Assembly (NCBI GenBank): GCA_006386115.1
Contig: VFIW01000137.1
Coordinates: 1-64,000 of the forward strand
DNA length: 64,000 nt
Origin: Globisporangium splendens
Lineage: Eukaryota; Oomycota; Peronosporomycetes; Pythiales; Pythiaceae
Direction: 5' to 3'
This document shows, piece after piece, positions 43,208-52,948 of this stretch (the stretch's first letter is position 1; every line of letters begins with the position of its first letter). Both the position numbers and the translations under genes were made by a program. The notes under the pieces were generated by a model that was given only the letters and a program-made list of their open reading frames with translations, made no database searches and had not been told where the DNA came from.

Positions 43208-44356
43208 TTAGTCCGACGAGTTCTTGGCGAAGAGCGCACGCGACTGCTCCTTGCGGGCAGGCGTGTTCTTGACGCAGTTCTTGGTCACCTTCTTCTTGTC
43301 GGCACGGAGCGCTTCGGCACGCAATTCCGCGCGACGAGCCACCAACGCGTATGGGTTGAGCTTGACCATGGCACCCAAGTTCTTCAATGGGTTCTTCTTG
43401 TGGTGGCGACGGAAGCTCGAGTACTTGCCCGCGCGCAACACCGACTGGATTTCGTCAGAGTTGATCAGACGACCCAAGTTGGCGTTGTTCATGATGTGGC
43501 GTGGCAACGTGTAGTCCACCTTCTTGGCCGACTTCTTCGAGTACGTGCCGTAAAGCGCGTCCAATTTCTCGAACGCTGAACGGGTCCAGATGATGAAGCG
43601 ACCCAAGTGGCCACCAGGAGCCAACTGGAGCAAGTTCAAGCGCTCCACGTTAGCCAACTCCACACCAGGAATGTTGCGGAACGCCTTCTCGGCGCCGTTG
43701 GCGTTCGCGTACACGATGAGAGGACCACGGCGAGTCACATAGCGACGGTTGCGGGTCTTGCCACGGCCAGTGCGCACCTTCTTCGAGTCCTTGACCTTCT
43801 CGATATCGGCGTCGGCACCGATCTTGGCCAACACCTTGACGGCTTGGGCGGTCTTCTGGATGCTCTCAACGGCATCCTCGAGCACGAGAGGCACCTCGGG
43901 CACCTTCTCGATGCGGTGACCACGGGCGGTGACCAAAGCAGGGAGAGCCGAAGCAGCGAGCGCGGACGCAACCGCGAAACGACGCTGGTTCACGTTGATC
44001 TTGCGGTGCCACTTGCGCCAGATACGCGTTGGCGCGAACATGCGACCACCACGCACCATGTTACCGAAAGCGGCTTGACCCGAACGCTGGGTACCACCAC
44101 CGGCGATACGAGGGATACGCGCGACGGCACGACCGGTACCCCACGACTCAGCCGAGTGCTGGTGACCGGCGCGACGCGACACAGCGTACGCCTGGCGGTT
44201 GTTCTTGGCCATGTTGGTGTGCACGAAGTTGACGACATCCGGACGGATTGGCGCCGTGAACACCGCTGGGAGCACGACTTGCGCGGCGACCGAGGCGGTC
44301 TCCTTCTCCACGGAGAGGACCGAAACAACAGGGCGAGAGGCAGCGAGGGAGGCCAT
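43208..44356 (-). CDS. RPL4: Large ribosomal subunit protein eL/uL4 (RPL4)
   Basis: The product is 382 residues in a single exon. It has the N-terminal [17 protein letters not shown] start, [20 protein letters not shown], the highly conserved [20 protein letters not shown] block (about residues 60-80), [15 protein letters not shown] and the GGRMFAPTR loop that projects into the exit tunnel, and a Lys-rich C-terminal extension. It assembles into the 60S subunit. The frame remains open to an ATG at 44464, but I start at 44356 because an initiator-like sequence lies just upstream (44361-44375) and the homology begins within the first residues after this Met. Codon use is strongly biased, as expected for a highly expressed gene. 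Confidence 0.95.
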   Translation of the reverse strand: MASLAASRPVVSVLSVEKETASVAAQVVLPAVFTAPIRPDVVNFVHTNMAKNNRQAYAVSRRAGHQHSAESWGTGRAVARIPRIAGGGTQRSGQAAFGNMVRGGRMFAPTRIWRKWHRKINVNQRRFAVASALAASALPALVTARGHRIEKVPEVPLVLEDAVESIQKTAQAVKVLAKIGADADIEKVKDSKKVRTGRGKTRNRRYVTRRGPLIVYANANGAEKAFRNIPGVELANVERLNLLQLAPGGHLGRFIIWTRSAFEKLDALYGTYSKKSAKKVDYTLPRHIMNNANLGRLINSDEIQSVLRAGKYSSFRRHHKKNPLKNLGAMVKLNPYALVARRAELRAEALRADKKKVTKNCVKNTPARKEQSRALFAKNSSD

Positions 44357-44763
44357 CTTTGCAACAGGAATGAGCGGCGAATGCGACTGGGCGAACGGCG
44401 AGTATTCCAACAATGAGCTCACGATCGCATTACGCGCCACTGCCATGCGCTCTCCACCACTCAAAGCAAAGCGAGAGCAAGTGCCATATTATCCGGCGAT
44501 ATACGTTATTTATACGCATTGAAAGACAGTTTTGCAAACCAAGGTGGTATATGTTTGGTAAACACTGAAATACGGTGGTGGCATACGAATGTGTTGCTAA
44601 TGTGTATGAGTACACGCGTCTGATGTATAGTTTTCGTATCAAAGGTGGGTGAAGTGAATGAACAATAGTACCCCCCTCCTCGCTTTAGTGATCTTGATTA
44701 TGACATGACAGTATGTCAGCATCCATTTGGTCAATCGCAAGATTGCCGCTGCACATTGAAACG
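44357..44763. other. Divergent promoter region of RPL4 and F-box-like gene
   Basis: About 400 nt lie between two divergent genes. Apart from the initiator-like element, no other feature was recognised. Confidence 0.4.
44361..44375 (-). promoter_or_regulatory. Initiator-like element of RPL4
   Basis: Read on the minus strand, GCTCATTCCTGTTGC begins with a perfect match to the oomycete initiator core GCTCATTYY, 5-19 nt before the ATG at 44356. It supports that start codon over the upstream ATG at 44464. Confidence 0.4.
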
Positions 44764-46366
44764 ATGGCGCTGTTCCCGTGGCGCGACTGCGCGCTCGTGC
44801 GCCACTTGCTGCTGTTTCTCGATGCAAAGGACGTGCAGAGCCTCATGTGCGCGCACCCGCAGTGGGCGCGATCTATTCGTCCCGTTCTGCGGCACTTTAA
44901 TCGCCAGAGTGCGCGTCTGGGACTCTCAATCTGGTTGTTTCAGAATCTGGCGATTGAGTTCCAGGCGCATTACCAGGAGCTGGCGACGCAGCAGATCCGA
45001 CGCTCGCGTATCAACGACCCACGGGTTCCGCCGCGCGTTGTGTCGTTCTGGAGCGAGCGTGGACAGGTGTGTGTGTGTGTGTTCACTCGTCCTTCCGTGG
45101 TTAATGAGGGAAGATCTAACATGCGAGCATGTGGATATGTGCATAGGTGGAAGGTGGAGCGGTGACGCTCCGACCACGTGCATTCCCCACGGTGCACCGC
45201 GATGGCATCTGTGCGCGTTTCACTGTGGACGGCACGAGTGCGGTGATGCCGATGCTAACAAACGTGGTGCAGACCTCCCGACGCATCTACACCATCGTGA
45301 AACTCAAGCTACGACAGCAGAGTGCTGCAGATAATGACGAAGAAGCAAGTGCTGCGATCCTGCGGCAGTACTGCTACACGAAAGAGTTTGGGGAGTGGGT
45401 GGCGCCTTCGCCTCCCGCGAAGAAGACGTACGACGCGAGCGGAGCGCTCTGTCGGTACGACCTGGTGACGCAGGATGGGAGTCTCGCGCTTGAGCTTGAT
45501 GTACCTGCTGGTGCGGGCGATTCGCAAGTGGACTACTATTTGGTCAAGGACGCGGTCGTGACCATTCATATGAGCGAGTTACTCCAGCATTTCTTTGCAA
45601 AATTACGGCCGTCAATGCCACTGCGAAATCGAACTCAAGCAGCACGTAATGCCAGGGAACTGCAGCCAGCAGCATGCGTCATTTCCGTACGTTGACTCTA
45701 TTGAAAGCGCCTTCAAAACTGGGAAGCATTTTTGGTGAGCTGACGCGCTGTGATGCTTATGATTCATATCAACAGCTCCAGTTTAGGTCTTTGAACGGCG
45801 CACAGCTCCAACGGTACGATCTTCCGGCCACGCTCGTCATAGAGCAGCAACATATCCCCAGTAATGACAGTGCTGAGAGTGGATCTTCAGCCTCTGCAGC
45901 AGCTACAGGCACGGAACACTTTGACATTATCACCTGCAAAGCTCTTGTCCGTCCTGGGGCGCCACCGCCTGCGATGACTGTGGGTGAGCTGCTGTCATCA
46001 CCCAAACACAAGCCTAAGCAACTCCCGACTGAGCCTGGATACGTCTGGTTGCGCATTTGGGATCGTGAGTCCTCGCGGGTGTACTTCCACTCGGCGATGC
46101 TGCACCAAGGCGCATCGACGAGGCTCGGAGCACCCGCAACGCTGCATGCAAGGTGGCTTCCCGGTGTATTGGAATCGTTCCCGACGCTCGATTCACGGCA
46201 GCGACGGTGCTTGAAAGGCCAGTTGACCGTGGTGGCCAGCGCTCCAGACGATGAGCCAGAGCAAGTGGTCGTTGTTGCCCAGCATTTACCTGCTGCACGG
46301 CTAGAACGGTACGCGGCAACGATCGAGTCATATGCCCGGACTGAGGAGCAGGCAGCGACCCAGTGA
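44764..46366 (+). CDS. F-box-like protein of unknown function (3 exons)
   Basis: Exons 44764-45066, 45147-45686 and 45776-46366 give 477 residues. The N-terminus (MALFPWRDCALVRHLLLFLD, then DVQSLMCAHPQWARSI) looks like an F-box, with the spacing of hydrophobic and Trp residues expected for SKP1 binding. The remainder is a mixture of beta-rich segments (for example RDGICARFTVDGT, VWLRIWDRESSRVYFHS) without a family that I can name. Introns are 80 and 89 nt. The second junction is set by a GTACGT donor and an AACAG acceptor that restore the frame. An alternative ATG at 44713 would add 17 residues. If the F-box call is right, the protein recruits a substrate to an SCF ubiquitin ligase. Confidence 0.6.
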
Positions 46367-47413
46367 CAGCGGAGAACGAGCGAATGGAGAGAAGTGGGAG
46401 GTCGACCACGACAATGAGATCAAGATGCACATGAAGCAAGTGTTTATTCTTTCCGACTTGACGCGCCAACGCCAAAGGAAGGGCAATGGACAATGCAGGT
46501 ATGTATGCTATGTGGATGCAATGTTGAGTTGGTAACGAGATTTCGACAGCGATCGTCGTTCTCGCATGTGCTCTCGGGAGTGTTGTGCTGTTGAGGGGTT
46601 GATCCACGCGAAAAAGCAAATTGGCAGCCTGATGCGAAAGAAGAGCACCACATCTGCCACAAGCAGAGCAGGAAGGAAGATGCATGCATGTAGCATGTTT
46701 GGGTGCTAGGCAGGTGTGTTTTGTCGTATAGCTGCAAACGCAAATGTCAATACGAGATCCTTCACCTGGTTCCACGGATACACGCCAAACTACAGATGTG
46801 CCCGGTATGAAAGAGCACCAATGGCGCAAATATCCAAGAAGGACATACTGACAGAACAGTCATTTTCTCTCATTTGAATGCGTCGTTGTGTTTCCAAGGG
46901 CAACTTCAACTGGTGGATCGCGACTATCATTCGTCCAAGGAATACTTGATGCGACTCCCATGAAGAAAGGAATGGCAATGAACATTGTGAGCGCTCGTGC
47001 GTTTTAATTGGGTATGCGCATCCAGTTATGAACGTCGTTTTCTCATGCGCTCTCGCCCACACGTCGAGCAAGCACAACGAAGTCCGGCTAGAGAGATGAC
47101 GATATTCACGTCAGTTGAAGCTACCAGAATATCTCCGCTCCCACCCGCAAGCTCGCCAGCCCAGCACGCTCGAAGAAAGTGGCTTGAATGAAGTAGAGTA
47201 TCTCAAATTCAAGATGCGTTGTAGACTCTACATCGAAAAACAAAACTTGGCGCACTGGCGTCAAAATCACACGAGGTTTGTTATTTTCAAATGGTTCAAA
47301 AGAAAACCAACTTTTCAAACACTAGGATGGAGAGAGAGAGAGAACTCACACAAAAATGCAATGCGAGGTCTTGGTTACTATCAACAAATAAAAATGCCTA
47401 CACGTCGACCAGC
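46367..47413. other. Convergent intergenic region, nothing recognised
   Basis: This is 1.05 kb between two convergent genes. Frames are short and random. Short GA-rich runs occur near 47330. No RNA gene or repeat was identified. Confidence 0.4.
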
Positions 47414-49625
47414 TCACGGAAATTGTCCCGTGCGACGCAGACTGTCGAACATCTTCTGGAGCGAGTGCACGCGGTTGTACGCTTCAAACGCCGCTCGGAA
47501 GCCGTCGCCGTACACAGGCGTCTGGTCATTCTCAATCTGCATCACGAGGAATTGACGGAGTCGCGCTGGGAACGAGGCTTTCATCTTTGGGTTCGTCTCG
47601 TCTTCTTCGATCAGTTGCTTATACTTGAGGTAGAGATAGCTCATCAGTTGGCACATGCCTTCTTCGACCATCATCGGGATGTGATCTGGGAAGTCATCAC
47701 TCAGCTTGATGAACGAGTGGGTCGCTTCGTGGGCAAGCACCTGAGCTGTCAGGTCGTATGGAAGACCATGCAGAATCAAGATCGCATTTACGGAACGGTT
47801 CTGCGCAGACACAGAGAGAATCGCATCAGCTTTTGATGCATAGCGAGTGACTTAGATAGAACCACATACCTTTTCAACGGAGACAACTTCGGGACCACGG
47901 CTGCGTCCACGACGCATCATATGCTTCACTTGTGTGATCTTCAGAGATAAAGAGGTAACAAAGCTCAAGCGTTAGCGAAAAACGGACTAAAGGGGAAGCT
48001 TGCACGAGACACAGCATTCAGCACACCTCCGACAAGCAAAGACCGCGCGTAACGTGGCCGATCACTGGTTTGTTGCTGCTGTGGTCATGCGACTTGCGAT
48101 TCAAGGTGTGGCAGTGCTCATTCAGCACTTGCGACTCAACCAAGTAGACTGGCAGCTAGACGCATATTCCCAAACGTGCGTGGCGAGGCGGTTAGATTTG
48201 GAGTTCAGTAAATGCATTTGGTTCCAAAAGAATCTACCTTGGGCAGTCGAATGCCGATCGATTCCATAAACTCCCACACTTCAGTCACCACGCCTTTTAC
48301 CTGGTTTCGTTTTCATTGATGATACAGCACAATCATGCAATGTCACTCTCGAGTTTCACTCGGTAGCCTGACATAGTAGCAAAGTAAAGCCACCCACCTC
48401 GATTGTGTCCAGCACAACCAGCATCGAGCAATCGTGGCACACCTTTCGGCCGTCACTGAGCACATCAAACTTTTTGTTTGCAGCAAGTGGCTGCAGAACG
48501 GCACGACACAACAAAGCGTCAAGAAATATACCACACAGCAACAGCGAAATACAGTTGATGCTCCTCCTCACCTCAATGCGCTGGCAACTGCAGCAACGAT
48601 CGCGGTTGTCGTGGGTCGGGCAATAGCGCATGTTCCAGAATGGCACTTCCTTGTACGCAATGCTTTTGCCGTCTGGCTTGAACGGGATGTAGTTATCGCA
48701 CACCTCACATCTACGATTACAGTGTCAGTAGCCATCCTACACCAGGAGATTGCAGCGAAGCATATGGCAGCACGCTGTGTGGCATCGTACCGTGGGTTAT
48801 ACAGCAGCTTGAAGCACTCCTTGTGGTATGGCTCGTTGTCCTTGATCTGGAATTGCTGAGCGCCAAAGGGCTCATGGCATCCGGCGCATCGGAAGCAACC
48901 GGTGTGGTACGTCAACCCCGACACAGTCAGCCGTGGACCGAAGCCAATATCACCCTGGCACTTCGCGCACGTCGCCACGGCTGCGGCTTGCGAGGGTAAG
49001 CAGTTGGGGTGGTACGCATCACCATCTTTGATCATGAACTGGTGCGTCGGGAACGGCTGGTGACACGCCTTGCACACAAAGCAATTCGGGTGGTACAATT
49101 GCCCCGACACCGTCAGCCGAGGACCACTCCTAGTTCACACACAGCGCCATCAGCATCAGTCTTGACTGCACAATGCGATGCAATCAAGCAGAATAGAAAT
49201 ACACATCATGAGTACATACCCAAGCTCCTTGAAGCACTGCGCACACAGGATCACCGGCTCCTTCGGGAGGCATTCGCTGTGGTAGGGCTTCCCGTCTTTC
49301 ACCGAGAACTTGTTGGTCGGGAACGTCTTGTGGCACGCCGTGCAGTTGAAGCAGTCCGGGTGGTACGTCGCCCCATTCACGCGCAGCCGCGGTCCAAACC
49401 TGTACGAGCATGCATGCAAGTGAGAAGATATCATTCGCCCTGTCTGCTCAACAAAGAGGTCTCGTCTTCTTCCTTGATCCAATCGCACTGCGCATATTCA
49501 ACGTACTTGATGTCCTGGCGGCATTTCGCGCACGACACGACGCGGATGGCGTTGCACATGGCGCACTGCGCGAGCGCCTCGTTGTCGTTGAGGAACGTGC
49601 AGGACGCGCAGCTCCACGCGGTCAT
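47414..49625 (-). CDS. DA1-type LIM peptidase with N-terminal NZF finger (8 exons)
   Basis: Exons 49507-49625, 49220-49399, 48791-49129, 48572-48710, 48398-48490, 48238-48300, 47870-47938 and 47414-47800 (minus strand) give 462 residues. Residues 4-28 form a RanBP2/NZF zinc finger (WSCASCTFLN ... CAMCNAIR) with the TF and CxMC features of ubiquitin-binding NZFs. Then come LIM-type repeats (CAKCRQDI, FGPRLRVNGATYHPDC, CAQCFKELG, SGPRLTVSG, CAKCQGDIGFGP and so on) and a CEVCDNYI/CCSCQRIE segment. The C-terminal half is the DA1-like peptidase with HEATH at 358-362 (compare HEMMH in plants) and VEEGMCQ near 378. Plant DA1 enzymes are ubiquitin-activated peptidases that limit organ growth. All seven junctions keep frame and restore LIM spacing. 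Confidence 0.85.
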
Positions 49626-50092
49626 CTTGTCTCTCTTGCGGCGGTGGCTTGGTGGCTGGCGAGGAAAATGCGGAATGCGTGCGTGTTCGATCATTTGCAT
49701 CTGCCATCATGGCGAAAGAGAAACACAGCGCTGGCTTCAACCTCTGAACAGTGACATTTCTAATCGCCTTGTGATGTTGATGTGGGTTTCTGTTACTGTA
49801 GATTCTCGATTGTTCTTAATGACAAAGTTTGTAAAGAGAAGTCTAGTTTGTCTCGTGTTTTGGAGCAACACAAGTGGTACGGCAGTTGCGTCTGTCAAGT
49901 GGAGGGTGTCTACCTCCTTTTGAGACACGATCACGTCTTCTACTCTTCTTATGGTGCATGTGACTCCATTTGCACATTGTTTTGTCACTTCTCAGTATGC
50001 AAATAAAGAGGTGATAGGTGTGGTCCACGTATCTTTACACACATTTTCTAGACCGACACGACAGAAAGCTCCAAAAGCACGACCGAATCAAA
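49626..50092. other. Divergent promoter region of DA1-type gene and HSBP1
   Basis: This 467-nt interval holds the Inr-FPR core of the DA1-type gene and the 5' leader of HSBP1. No coding sequence was recognised. Confidence 0.45.
49661..49679 (-). promoter_or_regulatory. Inr-FPR core promoter of the DA1-type gene
   Basis: On the minus strand, CGCATTCCGCATTTTCCTC matches the oomycete Inr-FPR consensus (CATTYYNCAWTTT plus trailing pyrimidines) essentially perfectly, 36-54 nt upstream of the ATG. Confidence 0.6.
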
Positions 50093-50970
50093 ATGGTGAG
50101 TCGCTCGTGCGTGTTCGTGCGTCTCTGAGTGTATTTAATGGACATTTCGTGGCTACAGAATACATACGTAGCGACAAGACCGCTGTCTATTTCATGAGAG
50201 TGTGTGTGATCGCTCTCTATATAGGGTAAACTGACGCTGTGCTTCGTTTGTCTTGTGCAGAGCTCATCGGACGCACCCAAGAACCCAGTAAACAACGCCT
50301 CAGGCGGCCCAAATGACGCACAAGATCTCACAGTCTTCGTGTGTAGCGCGTGTTTCAGCAAGCGGTCAACGCATCTGCGCTAATAAGGCGAGTGCCCTGG
50401 AACTGACAATATGTGTTTATGTGTGTGCCTCAATCGATCACTCATCACTAGGTGCAAAGTCTGTTGGAGCAAATGGTACGTCGTTCTTGCGTTGTTGCCT
50501 GTGAAACTAAGATCTATATGCGATGGAGGTGCCAACGCGGCGTTTGCATTTGAATGATTGTTGTGATGATCTTCAGCAATCCCGTTTCGCGCAAATGTCG
50601 GACGCCATCATTGGAAGAAATATCCTTTCCACCTGCATTTGTTTGCATGTTTATATTCACCGCACACGTGTTGTATGTGGTTCAAACTCTGCACTCGTTA
50701 CTTTTGGTTCTCCTTGACCTTGCATGGTGCGCTTGTTTTGCTCTTGGAATCAGCACTTGACGAAATGGGGTCGCGCATTGACGATTTGGAAAAGTCCATC
50801 GCGGACTTGATGGAACAGGTGCGTTTTGACTCGGCGGCTTCAAGATATGGCGATGCATCGCGCGTAACGAAGTTGTGTGTTTGCAGACAAATGAAGATGG
50901 CGGAGACAAGAGCGCGGATCCAGCAACGGCAGGCAACAGCGCGGGAAAAGAGAAGGGCGAATTGGTGTAG
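50093..50970 (+). CDS. HSBP1: Heat shock factor binding protein 1 (6 exons, one AT-AC intron)
   Basis: Exons 50093-50095, 50261-50338, 50452-50475, 50577-50619, 50757-50818 and 50887-50970 give 97 residues. The core is a heptad-repeat coiled coil nearly identical to the animal protein: DLTVFVQSLLEQM, QSRFAQMSDAIIGR, IDEMGSRIDDLEKSIADLMEQ (about residues 22-77). HSBP1 forms trimeric helical bundles and restrains the trimeric heat shock factor in the nucleus. Flanking tails are polar. The first coding exon is just the ATG followed by a GTGAGT donor, and the third exon codes for eight residues. Exon 4 to exon 5 has no GT donor: the intron 50620-50756 starts ATATCCTTT and ends AC, and this splice gives exactly the conserved GRIDEM junction. 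Exon 5 ends at a normal GTGCGT donor. Confidence 0.9.
50620..50756 (+). other. AT-AC (U12-type) intron in HSBP1
   Basis: The intron begins ATATCCTTT, the canonical U12-type 5' splice site, and ends CAGCAC. A good U12 branch-site match (TCCTTGAC) lies at 50711-50718, which is further from the 3' end (38 nt) than usual; a weaker candidate (CTCTTGGAA) lies about 8 nt upstream of the end. No GT donor exists near the exon border, and the AC end gives the residue Ile that is conserved in HSBP1. Confidence 0.8.
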
Positions 50971-51776
50971 TTGTACTTTCTTACGAGAAGAGATCACCCG
51001 ACGAAGCCAATTTCCAACACTGCGTTACGACTTCTTTGAAAACAACAAGGAAAGTGCGTTGCTGTGCGAAGAAGAGCAAGGAGAGCGAACAAGAAAGCAA
51101 ATGTCCGAGACAGAATTGCCGTCTCGAACGTCACGCGCATCCTTCACTCGACACCAATTCAGGCGCTTTGAACCGTTAACATGCATATTTTACTCATTCG
51201 TCACGTGCTCGATATTTTTCGTAGCAATCTTCTGCTTTTTGGTTCCACTGAAAGGTGAAAGCCATTGCAACTCGTGGCCACGAAGACTTGGAACGTTGTG
51301 CGTTGCTGCCAAGTAGAAATCTGTCACATTCCACTGAGCATAGCGACAGCCAGCTGCATCCCCCGCGTGTTTGCATGTCTTCGGTGTTGAATCAAATGCA
51401 GCAATTTCATAATTGTCTGTGCGGCAGAACACGGGAAACATTCCAGAGTCTAGTCTGAATATCCGTCTCGTCAAATTTTGGTTCCAATCACTCTATTCAG
51501 GGGAAATACATATATCACAGCGGTGTTTCTTTCAGCTAATGCGCATGCACACATCCCCGCACCTATGGCTGGAATATCAACACCAGCACGTCTTCTTCGC
51601 GCTTGGCAAACTTGTACACCAGGTTCACTTGTTTTTCTTGTAGGGGAGACAACAATGCACGTCACACTTGACTGGACCATCCCAGTCACTCGTATCCGTT
51701 CCATTGCTGACCTTCACATTATCATTCACTGCATCGGAAGCACAGTAAACACGACGCCACACTCACACGCAGCAAT
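50971..51776. other. Convergent intergenic region
   Basis: This is 806 nt between the end of HSBP1 and the small membrane-protein gene. It contains no recognisable gene; the frames seen are short and lack coding character. Confidence 0.4.
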
Positions 51777-52004
51777 TTACTGACTGGAGTCCTTTGCGTC
51801 TGCACTCGTGGGGTTTGCCGCTGCCATGTCGAGTTCGCCACACTCCATGAGCTCCGACTGCTGCCACCGGCGCATCGTGTCGTTGAAGATGTAGATGCCC
51901 GAGGCGCCACCGATAACGACCGCAAACGCGATGTCCATGAGCGGCGTCGTGCGACGCACGCGCGGACGCAGGTAGAGTCCCTCCTTCTTCTTGCCGAACG
52001 CCAT
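51777..52004 (-). CDS. Small single-pass membrane protein, unknown function
   Basis: The 75-residue product has a basic N-terminus (MAFGKKKEGLYLRPRVRR), one hydrophobic helix near residues 22-39 (PLMDIAFAVVIGGASGIYIF) and a polar, acidic C-terminus. Positive residues before the helix predict a tail facing away from the basic side. The size and topology resemble small mitochondrial inner-membrane or assembly proteins, but I recognise no family. Coding potential is supported by the composition and the clean topology rather than by homology. An extra upstream exon cannot be excluded. Confidence 0.5.
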   Translation of the reverse strand: MAFGKKKEGLYLRPRVRRTTPLMDIAFAVVIGGASGIYIFNDTMRRWQQSELMECGELDMAAANPTSADAKDSSQ

Positions 52005-52948
52005 CGTCGAGCCACTGATTGCACTTGATCTGCTCGCAGTCGCTAGCTGCGTCTTGACCCCTTCTCATCCACCACCACAATGACAGAACCTCTCGACTAA
52101 GTACGGAAAGTAAACAAGACCATCATTCCGACCAGAGTGTCTTCGAGAGCATTCTGGAACAAACTGATATCTGACGGGAACTTATTTTTATTTTCGATCC
52201 TCCCGACTAATTCCGATTGCACTTCCAATCCGATCTAGTGATGAAACAACTGCAAGACTGCTTTCCACGCATGCAGCCTTGAAGCAACGACGCACTGCAA
52301 CTCCATGCACAGAGCACATGCGCCACGTGAAAGCGAGTTAAATGACACCCATAGCCTTTGTATCCTTTAAGCATCACTGATAGGACCCTGCATTGCTCGC
52401 AATGCATCCACTCGCTTGGTCGGACCATCAAACTCACGACAGCCACACGTTTCCTTGCATACTTGAAGAAGCAACACTGCAGATATCGACAAATGGCCAT
52501 GAGCTCTAAAGTTAATGAGATTCATCGCCTCCTGCATCTTCTGTGCTCACATGTGCGCGACGTCAAGCCGCTGACATCCGAACCACCGCACACAGCGCAA
52601 TGCGCATCCAATCCTTCCTCCCCTCACAAAACCACAAGAAACTGTGGTGCATGCTGACGCACTGGTGTCCGTCTTCGATGAGTTTCGGGAAGTAATTTAT
52701 TCTTGAAGGGTGTGTGAGGTGAGGGCTCGGGGTCTCATGGATCATCATTTTGAGTGGCTCGCATCCGTTAAGGTTTTTCATCTTTCCCTAAGGTTTTTCC
52801 TCTCGCACCATCAGCAACAGCGCAATGCTCTCTTCAAAATGGCGCTGCCCTCCATTGCGCATTTCCCGACAGTTGAGATCCTGCACAAGTGCCTGCTTGT
52901 TCTCGTTTCATTTAGGAATCTTCTTCTTCTAGTTTACTCCCAATCAAG
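52005..52948. other. Intergenic region upstream of mtHSP70
   Basis: This 944-nt interval lies between two divergent genes. Apart from the promoter-like motif near 52850 and a direct repeat TAAGGTTTTTC (about 52769 and 52789), nothing was recognised. Confidence 0.4.
52850..52867 (+). promoter_or_regulatory. Inr-FPR-like core promoter of mtHSP70
   Basis: CTCCATTGCGCATTTCCC resembles the oomycete Inr-FPR core (CATTYYNCAWTTT) and lies about 80-100 nt before the start codon at 52949. Confidence 0.45.

Noticed and set aside
44357..44464. Longer RPL4 start at 44464
   Set aside because: An initiator-like element lies between the two ATGs and the extra residues are not part of L4.
50754..50756. AT-AG alternative for the HSBP1 minor intron (3' end at 50753)
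   Set aside because: It keeps the frame but inserts Thr-Leu where HSBP1 has a conserved Ile; the AC end fits better.
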